Source: Metallyticus violacea (taxonomy: Eukaryota > Arthropoda > Insecta > Mantodea > Metallyticidae). Taken from it: a stretch of DNA of 64,000 nt. How positions within the stretch are numbered: position 1 is the stretch's first letter; every line of letters begins with the position of its first letter. The notes beneath the pieces were generated by a model. It was not told where the DNA came from, made no database searches, and worked only from the letters and a program-made list of their open reading frames with translations. The stretch spans positions 30,184,001 through 30,248,000 of the forward strand of contig CM060831.1 in the NCBI GenBank assembly GCA_030762175.1, given 5' to 3'. This document shows positions 51,801 to 64,000 of this stretch, piece after piece. A program made the translations under genes and the position numbers.

Positions 51801-54800
51801 TACTATATCATTGGATATAGTTATATCTGAAAGTTCCAATAAATGTGCAAATGGTTTGGCGTCATCTCATAAATTTTCAAAAAACGGTGTGATAATTTCA
51901 TCTTGGAGGCGATATTCGCGGACGGTGGATCGCCACAGTTAATGGCGGGAGGGTGCCATTGCAATTCCTGTACAAATTTAGTGTTTGAAATCAATTCCTT
52001 CGCACATGCTATTGTTTCAATAGTGTCAAAACGATTTTCAAATTACATGTGCCACTCCTTAAAATTATAAGTGATGGAATAGTGCATTCCATTTATAGTG
52101 GAAATGGACATATATTTTTTCATAAAATTCTAAGTATGGACATACAATTATGCATCAAAATGTGCGAAACTATCTTCACTGCATTTCCAAATTTCACATG
52201 TTTTCCAAATAAATTGGCTGGTTCAAAGCAAATTGAAAATGATGAGGTTGAAATCTATCTTCAGCACATGCTATTGTTTCAATAGAGCCAATATGTTTTT
52301 CACATTACATGTGCAGTTCTTAAGTATGACCTTGTAAATGAAATTGTGTCTTCGACTAATATGGAAACTGGAGCAATAAGCAGTATATGAGCTATAAATA
52401 AACAGAACATTGTTTTCAATTGGAGATGCTATATTCTCTACTGTAATTCACATCGAGATTTTAAGCACATTATAACCCTACTATATCATTGGATATAGTT
52501 ATATCTGAAAGTTCCAATAAATGTGCAAATGGTTTGGCGTCATCTCATAAATTTTCAAAAACGGTGTGATAATTTCATCTTGGAGGCGATATTCGCGGAC
52601 GGTGGATCGCCACAGTTAATGGCGGGAGGGTGCCATTGCAATTCCTATACAAATTTAGTGTTTGAAATCAATTCCTTCGCACATGCTATTGTTTCAATAG
52701 TGTCAAAACGATTTTCAAATTACATGTGCCACTCCTTAAAATTATAAGAGATGGAATAGTGCATTCCATTTATAGTGGAAATGGACATATATTTTTTCAT
52801 AAAATTCTAAGTATGGACATACAATTATGCATCAAAATGTGCGAAACTATCTTCACTGCATTTCCAAATTTCACATGTTTTCCATATAAATTGGCTGGTT
52901 CAAAGCAAATTGAAAATGATGAGGTTGAAATCTATCTTCAGCACATGCTATTGTTTCAATAATGCCAATATGTTTTTCACATTACATGTGCAGTTCTTAA
53001 GTATGACCTTGTAAATGAAATTGTGTCTTCGACTAATATGGAAACTGGAGCAATAAGCAGTATATGTGCCATAAGTAAACAGAACATTGTTTTCAATTGG
53101 AGATGCTATATTCTCTACTGTAATTCACATCGAGATTTTAAGCACATTATAACCCTACTATATCATTGGATATAGTTATATCTGAAAGTTCCAATAAATG
53201 TGCAAATGGTTTGGCCTCATCTCATAAATTTTCAAAAAACGGTGTGATAATTTCATCTTGGAGGCGATATTCGCGGACGGTGGATCGCCACAGTTAATGG
53301 CGGGAGGGTGCCATTGCAATTCCTATACAAATTTAGTGTTTGAAATCAATTCCTTCGCACATGCTATTGTTTCAATAGTGCCAAAAAGATTTTCAAATTA
53401 CATGTGCAACTCCTTAAAAATTATAAGTGATGGAATAGTGCATTCCGTTTATAGTGGAAATGGACATATATTTTTTCATAAAATTCTAAGTATGGACATA
53501 CAATTATGCATCAAAATGTGCGAAACTATCTTCACTGCATTTCCAAATTTCACATGTTTTCCATATAAATTGGCTGGTTCAAAGCAAATTGAAAATGATG
53601 AGGTTGAAATCTATCTTCAGCACATGCTATTGTTTCAATAGAGCCAATATGTTTTTCACATTACATGTGCAGTTCTTAAGCATGACCTTGTAAATGAAAT
53701 TGTGTCTTCGACTAATATGGAAACTGGAGCAATAAGCAGTATATGAGCTATAAATAAACAGAACATTGTTTTCAATTGGAGATGCTATATTCTCTACTGT
53801 AATTCACATCGAGATTTTAAGCACATTATAACCCTACTATATCATTGGATATAGTTATATCTGAAAGTTCCAATAAATGTGCAAATGGTTTGGCGTCATC
53901 TCATAAATTTTCAAAAAACGGTGTGATAATTTCATCTTGGAGGCGATATTCGCGGACGGTGGATCGCCACAGTTAATGGCGGGAGGGTGCCATTGCAATT
54001 CCTATACAAATTTAGTGTTTGTAATCAATTCCTTCGCACATGCTATTGTTTCAATAGTGTCAAAACGATTTTCAAATTACATGTGCCACTCCTTAAAATT
54101 ATAAGTGATGGAATAGTGCATTCCATTTATAGTGGAAATGGACATATATTTTTTCATAAAATTCTAAGTATGCACATACAATTATGCATCAAAATGTGCG
54201 AAACTATCTTCACTGCATTTCCAAATTTCACATGTTTTCCATATAAATTGGCTGCTTTAAAGCAAATTGAAAATGATGAGGTTGAAATCTATCTTCAGCA
54301 CATGCTATTGTTTCAATAGAGCCAATATGTTTTTCACATTACATGTGCAGTTCTTAAGCATGACCTTGTAAATAAAATTGTGTCTTGACTAATATGGAAA
54401 CTGGAGCAATTAGCAGTATATGTGCCATAAGTAAACAGAACATTGTTTTCAATTGGAGATGCTATATTCTCTACTGTAATTCACATCGAGATTTTAAGCA
54501 CATTATAACCCTACTATATTATTGGATATAGTTATATCTGAAAGTTCCAATAAATGTGCAAATGGTTTGGCGTCATCTCATAAATTTTCAAAAAACGGTG
54601 TGATAATTTCATCTTGGAGGCGATATTCGCGGACGGTGGATCGCCACAGTAAATGGCGGGAGGGTGCCATTGCAATTCCTATACAAATTTAGTGTTTGAA
54701 ATCAATTCCTTCGCACATGCTATTGTTTCAATAGTGCCAAAACGATTTTCAAATTACATGTGCAACTCCTTAAAAATTATAAGTGATGGAATAGTGCATT

Positions 54801-55645
54801 CCGTTTATAGTGGAAATGGACATATATTTTTTCATAAAATTCTAAGTATGGACATACAATTATGCATCAAAATGTGGGAAACTATCTTCACTGCATTTCC
54901 AAATTTCACATGTTTTCCATATAAATTGGCTGGTTCAAAGCAAATTGAAAATGATGAGGTTGAAATCTATCTTCAGCACATGCTATTGTTTCAATAGAGC
55001 CAATATGTTTTTAACATTACATGTGCAGTTCTTAAGTATGACCTTGTAAATGAAATTGTGTCTTCGACTAATATGGAAACTGGAGCAATAAGCAGTATAT
55101 GAGCTATAAATAAACAGAACATTGTTTTCAATTGGAGATGCTATATTCTCTACTGTAATTCACATCGAGATTTTAAGCACATTATAACCCTACTATATCA
55201 TTGGATATAGTTATATCTGAAAGTTCCAATAAATGTGCAAATGGTTTGGTGTCATCTCATAAATTTTCAAAAAACGGTGTGATAATTTCATCTTGGAGGC
55301 GATATTCGCGGACGGTGGATCGCCACAGTTAATGGCGGGAGGGTGCCATTGCAATTCCTATACAAATTTAGTGTTTGAAATCAATTCCTTCGCACATGCT
55401 ATTGTTTCAATAGTGCCAAAACGATTTTCAAATTACATGTGCAACTCCTTAAAAATTATAAGTGATGGAATAGTGCATTCCATTTATAGTGGAAATGGAC
55501 ATATATTTTTTCATAAAATTCTAAGTATGGACATACAATTATGCATCAAAATGTGCGAAACTATCTTCACTGCATTTCCAAATTTCACATGTTTTCCATA
55601 TAAATTGGCTGGTTCAAAGCAAATTGAAAATGATGAGGTTGAAAT
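48861..55645 (+). repeat. Segment 11: units 73-82, second copy of the 6.78-kb tandem duplication
   Basis: Unit starts are 48861, 49540, 50219, 50898, 51577, 52255, 52932, 53611, 54289 and 54967. It abuts segment 10 directly and repeats its units in the same order. The small offset drift comes from bases present here but missing there, such as ATAAGAGATGG for ATAAGGATGG and GAGATGCTATATTC for GAGATTATATTC. Private changes here include CATCTGATAAAT near 50505, AGGAGTATATG near 51700 and CAGTAAATGG near 54649. Confidence 0.92.
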
Positions 55646-57001
55646 CTATCTTCAGCACATGCTATTGTTTCAATAGAGCCAATATGTTTTTCACATTACA
55701 TGTGCAGTTCTTAAGTATGACCTTGTAAATGAAATTGTGTCTTCGACTAATATGGAAACTGGAGCAATAAGCAGTATATGAGCTATAAGTAAACAGAACA
55801 TTGTTTTCAATTGGAGATGCTATATTCTCTACTGTAATTCACATCGAGATTTTAAGCATATTATAACCCTACTATATCATTGGATATAGTTATATCTGAA
55901 AGTTCCAATAAATGTGCAAATGGTTTGGCGTCATCTCATAAATTTTCAAAAAACGGTGTGATAATTTCATCTTGGAGGCGATATTCGCGGACGGTGGATC
56001 GCCACAGTTAATGGCGGGAGGGTGCCATTGCAATTCCTATACAAATTTAGTGTTTGTAATCAATTCCTTCGCACATGCTATTGTTTCAATAGTGTCAAAA
56101 CGATTTCAAATTACATGTGCCACTCCTTAAAATTATAAGTGATGGAATAGTGCATTCCATTTATAGTGGAAATGGACATATATTTTTTCATAAAATTCTA
56201 AGTATGGACATACAATTATGCATCAAAATGTGCGAAACTATCTTCACTGCATTTCCAAATTTCACATGTTTTCCATATAAATTGGCTGCTTCAAAGCAAA
56301 TTGAAAATGATGAGGTTGAAATCTATCTTCAGCACATGCTATTGTTTCAATAGAGCCAATATGTTTTTCACATTACATGTGCAGTTCTTAAGCATGACCT
56401 TGTAAATGAAATTGTGTCTTCGACTAATATGGAAACTGGAGCAATTAGCAGTATATGTGCCATAAGTAAACAGAACATTGTTTTCAATTGGAGATGCTAT
56501 ATTCTCTACTGTAATTCACATCGAGATTTTAAGCACATTATAACCCTACTATATCATTGGATATAGTTATATCTGAAAGTTCCAATAAATGTGCAAATGG
56601 TTTGGCGTCATCTCATACATTTTCAAAAAACGGTGTGATAATTTCATCTTGGAGGCGATATTCGCGGACGGTGGATCGCCACAGTTAATGGCGGGAGGGT
56701 GCCATTGCAATTCCTATACAAATTTAGTGTTTGAAATCAATTCCTTCGCACATGCTATTGTTTCAATAGTGCCAAAACGATTTTCAAATTACATGTGCAA
56801 CTCCTTAAAAATTATAAGTGATGGAATAGTGCATTCCGTTTATAGTGGAAATGGACCTATATTTTTTCATAAAATTCTAAGTATGGACATACAATTATTC
56901 ATCAAAATGTGCGAAACTATCTTCACTGCATTTCCAAATTTCACATGTTTTCCATATAAATTGGCTGGTTCAAAGCAAATTGAAAATGATGAGGTTGAAA
57001 T
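55646..57001 (+). repeat. Segment 12: units 83-84
   Basis: Unit starts are 55646 and 56323. Unit 83 is class B with an extra one-base loss (CGATTTCAAAT near 56101), giving 677 bp. Unit 84 starts like unit 23 (CTTAAGCATG, CAATTAGC) but is class P after the island, so it is a junction or mosaic unit. A change to CTCATACATTTTC near 56612 removes an upstream stop and lengthens its open frame to 147 codons. Confidence 0.8.
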
Positions 57002-59717
57002 CTATCTTCAACACATGCTATTGTTTCAATAGAGCCAATATGTTTTTCACATTACATGTGCAGTTCTTAAGTATGACCTTGTAAATGAAATTGTGTCTTC
57101 GACTAATATGGAAACTGGAGCAATAAGCAATATATGTGCCATAAGTAAACAGAACATTGTTTTCAATTGGAGAAGCTATATTCTCTACTGTAATTCACAT
57201 CGAGATTTTAAGCACATTATAACCCTACTATATCATTGGATATAGTTATATCTGAAAGTTCCAATAAATGTGCAAATGGTTTGGCGTCATCTCATAAATT
57301 TTCAAAAAACGGTGTGATAATTTCATCTTGGAGGCGATATTCGCGGACGGTGGATCGCCACAGTTAATGGCGGGAGGGTGCCATTGCAATTCCTCTACAA
57401 ATTTAGTGTTTGAAATCAATTCCTTCGCACATGCTATTGTTTCAATAGTGCCAAAACGATTTTCAAATTACATGTGCAACTCCTTAAAAATTATAAGTGA
57501 TGGAATAGTGCATTCCATTTATAGTGGAAATGGACATATATTTTTTCATAAAATTCTAAGTATGGACATACAATTATGCATCAAAATGTGCGAAACTATC
57601 TTCACTGCATTTCCAAATTTCACATGTTTTCCGTATAAATTGGCTGGTTCAAAGCAAATTAAAAATGATGAGGTTGAAATCTATCTTCAGCACATGCTAT
57701 TGTTTCAATAGAGCCAATATGTTTTTCACATTACATGTGCAGTTCTTAAGTATGACCTTGTAAATGAAATTGTGTCTTCGACTAATATGGAAACTGGAGC
57801 AATAAGCAGTATATGAGCTATAAATAAACAGAACATTGTTTTCAATTGGAGATGCTATATTCTCTACTGTAATTCACATCGAGATTTTAAGCACATTATA
57901 ACCCTACTATATCATTGGATATAGTTATATCTGAAAGTTCCAATAAATGTGCAAATGGTTTGGCGTCATCTCATAAATTTTCAAAAAACGGTGTGATAAT
58001 TTCATCTTGGAGGCGATATTCGCGGACGGTGGATCGCCACAGTTAATGGCGGGAGGGTGCCATTGCAATTCCTATACAAATTTAGTGTTTGAAATCAATT
58101 CCTTCGCACATGCTATTGTTTCAATAGTGCCAAAACGATTTTCAAATTACATGTGCAACTCCTTAAAAATTATAAGTGATGGAATAGTGCATTCCGTTTA
58201 TAGTGGAAATGGACATATATTTTTTCATAAAATTCTATGTATGGACATACAATTATGCATCAAAATGTGCGAAACTATCTTCACTGCATTTCCAAATTTC
58301 ACATGTTTTCCATATAAATTGGCTGGTTCAAAGCAAATTGAAAATGATGAGGTTGAAATCTATCTTCAGCACATGCTATTGTTTCAATAGAGCCAATATG
58401 TTTTTCACATTACATGTGCAGTTCTTAAGTATGACCTTGTAAATGAAATTGTGTCTTCGACTAATATGGAAACTGGAGCAATAAGCAGTATATGAGCTAT
58501 AAATAAACAGAACATTGTTTTCAATTGGAGATGCTATATTCTCTACTGTAATTCACATCGAGATTTTAAGCACATTATAACCCTACTATATCATTGGATA
58601 TAGTTATATCTGAAAGTTCCAATAAATGTGCAAATGGTTTGGTGTCATCTCATAAATTTTCAAAAAACGGTGTGATAATTTCATCTTGGAGGCGATATTC
58701 GCGGACGGTGGATCGCCACAGTTAATGGCGGGAGGGTGCCATTGCAATTCCTATACAAATTTAGTGTTTGAAATCAATTCCTTCGCACATGCTATTGTTT
58801 CAATAGTGCCAAAACGATTTTCAAATTACATGTGCAACTCCTTAAAAATTATAAGTGATGGAATAGTGCATTCCATTTATAGTGGAAATGGACATATATT
58901 TTTTCATAAAATTCTAAGTATGGACATACAATTATGCATCAAAATGTGCGAAACTATCTTCACTGCATTTCCAAATTTCACATGTTTTCCATATAAATTG
59001 GCTGGTTCAAAGCAAATTGAAAATGATGAGGTTGAAATCTATCTTCAGCACATGCTATTGTTTCAATAGAGCCAATATGTTTTTCACATTACATGTGCAG
59101 TTCTTAAGTATGACCTTGTAAATGAAATTGTGTCTTCGACTAATATGGAAACTGGAGCAATAAGCAGTATATGAGCTATAAGTAAACAGAACATTGTTTT
59201 CAATTGGAGATGCTATATTCTCTACTGTAATTCACATCGAGATTTTAAGCATATTATAACCCTACTATATCATTGGATATAGTTATATCTGAAAGTTCCA
59301 ATAAATGTGCAAATGGTTTGGCGTCATCTCATAAATTTTCAAAAAACGGTGTGATAATTTCATCTTGGAGGCGATATTCGCTGACGGTGGATCGCCACAG
59401 TTAATGGCGGGAGGGTGCCATTGCAATTCCTATACAAATTTAGTGTTTGAAATCAATTCCTTCGCACATGCTATTGTTTCAATAGTGCCAAAACGATTTT
59501 CAAATTACATGTGCAACTCCTTAAAAATTATAAGTGATGGAATAGTGCATTCCGTTTATAGTGGAAATGGACCTATATTTTTTCATAAAATTCTAAGTAT
59601 GGACATACAATTATTCATCAAAATGTGCGAAACTATGTTCACTGCATTTCCAAATTTCACATGTTTTCCATATAAATTGGCTGGTTCAAAGCAAATTGAA
59701 AATGATGAGGTTGAAAT
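57002..59717 (+). repeat. Four-unit higher-order repeat, copy 1 (units 85-88)
   Basis: Unit starts are 57002, 57681, 58360 and 59039. Marks in order are TTTTCCGTATAAA near 57627, TTCTATGTATGG near 58234, GGTGTCATC at 58641 and ACTATGTTCACTG near 59632. Each recurs exactly 2,716 bp downstream (four times 679). Unit 85 has two private changes (CCTCTACAAA and ATTAAAAATG), so it has diverged from its partner. Confidence 0.9.
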
Positions 59718-62433
59718 CTATCTTCAACACATGCTATTGTTTCAATAGAGCCAATATGTTTTTCACATTACATGTGCAGTTCTTAAGTATGACCTAATAA
59801 ATGAAATTGTGTCTTCGACTAATATGGAAACTGGAGCAATAAGCAATATATGTGCCATAAGTAAACAGAACATTGTTTTCAATTGGAGAAGCTATATTCT
59901 CTACTGTAATTCACATCGAGATTTTAAGCACATTATAACCCTACTATATCATTGTATATAGTTATATCTGAAAGTTCCAATAAATGTGCAAATGGTTTGG
60001 CGTCATCTCATAAATTTTCAAAAAACGGTGTGATAATTTCATCTTGGAGGCGATATTCGCGGACGGTGGATCGCCACAGTTAATGGCGGGAGGGTGCCAT
60101 TGCAATTCCTATACAAATTTAGTGTTTGAAATCAATTCCTTCGCACATGCTATTGTTTCAATAGTGCCAAAACGATTTTCAAATTACATGTGCAACTCCT
60201 TAAAAATTATAAGTGATGGAATAGTGCATTCCATTTATAGTGGAAATGGACATATATTTTTTCATAAAATTCTAAGTATGGACATACAATTATGCATCAA
60301 AATGTGCGAAACTATCTTCACTGCATTTCCAAATTTCACATGTTTTCCGTATAAATTGGCTGGTTCAAAGCAAATTGAAAATGATGAGGTTGAAATCTAT
60401 CTTCAGCACATGCTATTGTTTCAATAGAGCCAATATGTTTTTCACATTACATGTGCAGTTCTTAAGTATGACCTTGTAAATGAAATTGTGTCTTCGACTA
60501 ATATGGAAACTGGAGCAATAAGCAGTATATGAGCTATAAATAAACAGAACATTGTTTTCAATTGGAGATGCTATATTCTCTACTGTAATTCACATCGAGA
60601 TTTTAAGCACATTATAACCCTACTATATCATTGGATATAGTTATATCTGAAAGTTCCAATAAATGTGCAAATGGTTTGGCGTCATCTCATAAATTTTCAA
60701 AAAACGGTGTGATAATTTCATCTTGGAGGCGATATTCGCGGACGGTGGATCGCCACAGTTAATGGCGGGAGGGTGCCATTGCAATTCCTATACAAATTTA
60801 GTGTTTGAAATCAATTCCTTCGCACATGCTATTGTTTCAATAGTGCCAAAACGATTTTCAAATTACATGTGCAACTCCTTAAAAATTATAAGTGATGGAA
60901 TAGTGCATTCCGTTTATAGTGGAAATGGACATATATTTTTTCATAAAATTCTATGTATGGACATACAATTATGCATCAAAATGTGCGAAACTATCTTCAC
61001 TGCATTTCCAAATTTCACATGTTTTCCATATAAATTGGCTGGTTCAAAGCAAATTGAAAATGATGAGGTTGAAATCTATCTTCAGCACATGCTATTGTTT
61101 CAATAGAGCCAATATGTTTTTCACATTACATGTGCAGTTCTTAAGTATGACCTTGTAAATGAAATTGTGTCTTCGACTAATATGGAAACTGGAGCAATAA
61201 GCAGTATATGAGCTATAAATAAACAGAACATTGTTTTCAATTGGAGATGCTATATTCTCTACTGTAATTCACATCGAGATTTTAAGCACATTATAACCCT
61301 ACTATATCATTGGATATAGTTATATCTGAAAGTTCCAATAAATGTGCAAATGGTTTGGTGTCATCTCATAAATTTTCAAAAAACGGTGTGATAATTTCAT
61401 CTTGGAGGCGATATTCGCGGACGGTGGATCGCCACAGTTAATGGCGGGAGGGTGCCATTGCAATTCCTATACAAATTTAGTGTTTGAAATCAATTCCTTC
61501 GCACATGCTATTGTTTCAATAGTGCCAAAAGGATTTTCAAATTACATGTGCAACTCCTTAAAAATTATAAGTGATGGAATAGTGCATTCCATTTATAGTG
61601 GAAATGGACATATATTTTTTCATAAAATTCTAAGTATGGACATACAATTATGCATCAAAATGTGCGAAACTATCTTCACTGCATTTCCAAATTTCACATG
61701 TTTTCCATATAAATTGGCTGGTTCAAAGCAAATTGAAAATGATGAGGTTGAAATCTATCTTCAGCACATGCTATTGTTTCAATAGAGCCAATATGTTTTT
61801 CACATTACATGTGCAGTTCTTAAGTATGACCTTGTAAATGAAATTGTGTCTTCGACTAATATGGAAACTGGAGCAATAAGCAGTATATGAGCTATAAGTA
61901 AACAGAACATTGTTTTCAATTGGAGATGCTATATTCTCTACTGTAATTCACATCGAGATTTTAAGCATATTATAACCCTACTATATCATTGGATATAGTT
62001 ATATCTGAAAGTTCCAATAAATGTGCAAATGGTTTGGCGTCATCTCATAAATTTTCAAAAAACGGTGTGATAATTTCATCTTGGAGGCGATATTCGCTGA
62101 CGGTGGATCGCCACAGTTAATGGCGGGAGGGTGCCATTGCAATTCCTATACAAATTTAGTGTTTGAAATCAATTCCTTCGCACATGCTATTGTTTCAATA
62201 GTGCCAAAACGATTTTCAAATTACATGTGCAACTCCTTAAAAATTATAAGTGATGGAATAGTGCATTCCGTTTATAGTGGAAATGGACCTATATTTTTTC
62301 ATAAAATTCTAAGTATGGACATACAATTATTCATCAAAATGTGCGAAACTATGTTCACTGCATTTCCAAATTTCACATGTTTTCCATATAAATTGGCTGG
62401 TTCAAAGCAAATTGAAAATGATGAGGTTGAAAT
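59718..62433 (+). repeat. Four-unit higher-order repeat, copy 2 (units 89-92)
   Basis: Unit starts are 59718, 60397, 61076 and 61755. All four marks of copy 1 are present at +2,716. This copy also has GACCTAATAAATG near 59790, shared with copy 3 but not copy 1. Private changes are CATTGTATATAG near 59951 and CCAAAAGGATT near 61525. Confidence 0.9.
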
Positions 62434-63330
62434 CTATCTTCAACACATGCTATTGTTTCAATAGAGCCAATATGTTTTTCACATTACATGTGCAGTTCTT
62501 AAGTATGACCTAATAAATGAAATTGTGTCTTCGACTAATATGGAAACTGGAGCAATAAGCAATATATGTGCCATAAGTAAACAGAACATTGTTTTCAATT
62601 GGAGAAGCTATATTCTCTACTGTAATTCACATCGAGATTTTAAGCACATTATAACCCTACTATATCATTGGATATAGTTATATCTGAAAGTTCCAATAAA
62701 TGTGCAAATGGTTTGGCGTCATCTCATAAATTTTCAAAAAACGGTGTGATAATTTCATCTTGGAGGCGATATTCGCGGACGGTGGATCGCCACAGTTAAT
62801 GGCGGGAGGGTGCCATTGCAATTCCTATACAAATTTAGTGTTTGAAATCAATTCCTTCGCACATGCTATTGTTTCAATAGTGCCAAAACGATTTTCAAAT
62901 TACATGTGCAACTCCTTAAAAATTATAAGTGATGGAATAGTGCATTCCATTTATAGTGGAAATGGACATATATTTTTTCATAAAATTCTAAGTATGGACA
63001 TACAATTATGCATCAAAATGTGCGAAACTATCTTCACTGCATTTCCAAATTTCACATGTTTTCCATATAAATTGGCTGGTTCAAAGCAAATTGAAAATGA
63101 TGAGGTTGAAATCTATCTTCAGCACATGCTATTGTTTCAATAGAGCCAATATGTTTTTCACATTACATGTGCAGTTCTTAAGTATGACCTTGTAAATGAA
63201 ATTGTGTCTTCGACTAATATGGAAACTGGAGCAATAAGCAGTATATGAGCTATAAATAAACAGAACATTGTTTTCAATTGGAGATGCTATATTCTCTACT
63301 GTAATTCACATCGAGATTTTAAGCACATTA
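62434..63330 (+). repeat. Four-unit higher-order repeat, truncated copy 3 (unit 93 and start of unit 94)
   Basis: Unit starts are 62434 and 63113. GACCTAATAAATG near 62506 links it to copy 2. The match breaks in unit 94, where ATAATCTTAC near 63330 and class B marks replace the class A unit expected from copies 1 and 2. The array therefore leaves this higher-order phase after a little over one unit. Confidence 0.8.
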
Positions 63331-64000
63331 TAATCTTACTATATCATTGGATATAGTTATATCTGAAAGTTCCAATAAATGTGCAAATGGTTTGGCGTCA
63401 TCTCATAAATTTTCAAAAAACGGTGTGATAATTTCATCTTGGAGGCGATATTCGCGGACGGTGGATCGCCACAGTTAATGGCGGGAGGGTGCCATTGCAA
63501 TTCCTATACAAATTTAGTGTTTGTAATCAATTCCTTCGCACATGCTATTGTTTCAATAGTGTCAAAACGATTTTCAAATTACATGTGCCACTCCTTAAAA
63601 CTATAAGTGTTGGAATAGTGCATTCCATTTATAGTGGAAATGGACATATATTTTTTCATAAAATTCTAAGTATGGACATACAATTATGCATCAAAATGTG
63701 CGAAACTATCTTCACTGCATTTCCAAATTTCACATGTTTTCCATATAAATTGGCTGGTTCAAAGCAAATTGAAAATGATGAGGTTGAAATCTATCTTCAG
63801 CACATGCTATTGTTTCAATAGAGCCAATATGTTTTTCACATTACATGTGCAGTTCTTAAGTATGACCTTGTAAATGAAATTGTGTCTTCGACTAATATGG
63901 AAACTGGAGCAATAAGCAGTATATGAGCTATAAATAAACAGAACATTGTTTTCAATTGGAGATGCTATATTCTCTACTGTAATTCACATCGAGATTTTAA
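63113..64000 (+). repeat. Unit 94 (class B) and partial unit 95 at the window edge
   Basis: Unit 94 runs 63113-63790 and is class B with two private changes near 63601-63610 (CTATAAGTGTTGG). Unit 95 starts at 63791, and the window ends after 210 bases of it, between box 1 and the AT dyad. The array clearly continues beyond the window. Confidence 0.9.

Larger units (their letters stand above)
1..64000 (+). repeat. 679-bp satellite DNA tandem array, 94 complete units plus a partial one
   Basis: The same AT-rich sequence recurs every 676-679 bp from the first to the last base, always in the same orientation. Phased on CTATCTTCAGC, complete units run from 1 to 63790, which averages 678.6 bp over 94 units. 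Neighbouring units differ mainly by scattered single-base changes and 1-2 base deletions, and no foreign DNA interrupts the array. This is what a satellite array homogenised by unequal crossing-over and conversion looks like. Satellites of this kind usually sit at centromeres, pericentromeres or subtelomeres of eukaryotic chromosomes, but the window has no flanking DNA to place it. I do not recognise the family. The strand label only fixes the orientation used here. Confidence 0.98.

Noticed and set aside
11380..61158. A second, overlapping frame of 79 codons seen in a few units (for example 11380-11619 and 58203-58442)
   Set aside because: It opens only where single-base changes remove a stop in the alternative frame; there is no sign of conservation or a recognisable product.
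327..63821. Some 100 open frames of 67-147 codons, including a recurring 127-codon frame
   Set aside because: All are copies or frame-shifted remnants of the same repeat. The frame begins at TTG, varies mostly at residue-changing positions and is broken in a third of the units, so none is annotated as a gene.
1..64000. CRISPR array
   Set aside because: Repeats are regular, but the unit is 679 bp with no short repeat and unique-spacer alternation and no cas genes.
1..64000. Ribosomal or 5S RNA gene cluster, or its spacer
   Set aside because: I see no stretch resembling rRNA, 5S promoter boxes or tRNA in the unit.
1..64000. Tandem organisation as an assembly artefact
   Set aside because: Units and even duplicated blocks carry private differences in order, which a simple duplicated contig would not show. 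Local copy-number errors, especially at 42079-55645, cannot be excluded from sequence alone.
1..64000. Mobile element origin visible in the unit
   Set aside because: I see no terminal inverted repeats, target-site duplications, LTR ends or transposase remnant; the internal dyads are too short to argue for a transposon.

Overview
The whole 64,000-base window is one uninterrupted satellite DNA array. A unit of about 679 bp is repeated head to tail in a single orientation. I count 94 complete units plus a 210-bp partial unit at the right edge. Unit starts were phased on the string CTATCTTCAGC at positions 1, 680, 1358 and so on to 63791. Unit lengths are 676-679 bp. I see no unique DNA, inversion, transposon insertion, RNA gene or supportable protein gene. 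The host is almost certainly a eukaryote, because a homogeneous array of long AT-rich units (about 34% G+C by hand count of the first unit) with higher-order duplications is typical of centromeric or other heterochromatin. I cannot name the species, and I do not recognise the satellite family.

Each unit has a fixed anatomy, given here in first-unit coordinates. Positions 10-60 hold a 51-bp box with nested dyad symmetry, and a diverged second copy lies at 426-476. An AT-rich dyad is at 226-245, an A-tract at about 298-308, and a GC-rich island with two adjacent hairpin-capable inverted repeats at 332-384. Positions 327-710 contain a 127-codon open frame that starts at TTG. It recurs intact in 61 units, but its variants mostly change amino acids and it is broken in the other 33, so I do not regard it as a gene. 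The two boxes show that the unit is itself an old internal duplication with arms of 263 and 416 bp.

Units fall into recognisable variant classes. The common class is A. Class B (22 units) carries a one-base A-run deletion with linked substitutions. Class P (14 units) carries GGACCTATA and TTATTCATC. Another five units share a TGCTAAAC stop, and two carry a strongly divergent patch. The order of these variants reveals multi-unit duplications. About 6.9 kb at the left edge recurs 14,928 bp downstream. A 10-unit block (42079-48860) is directly duplicated at 48861-55645. A four-unit, 2,716-bp higher-order repeat starts at 57002 and again at 59718 and 62434. A three-unit module occurs four times (13572, 33255, 46149, 52932). 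Together these record repeated unequal exchange and conversion at scales from one to at least ten units.

The feature list gives the array, the anatomy of the reference unit, the variant classes, and the window segment by segment with every unit start. Sub-element positions in any unit follow by adding (unit start minus 1) to the first-unit coordinate, less 1-3 bases downstream of a deletion. All counts and alignments were done by eye.
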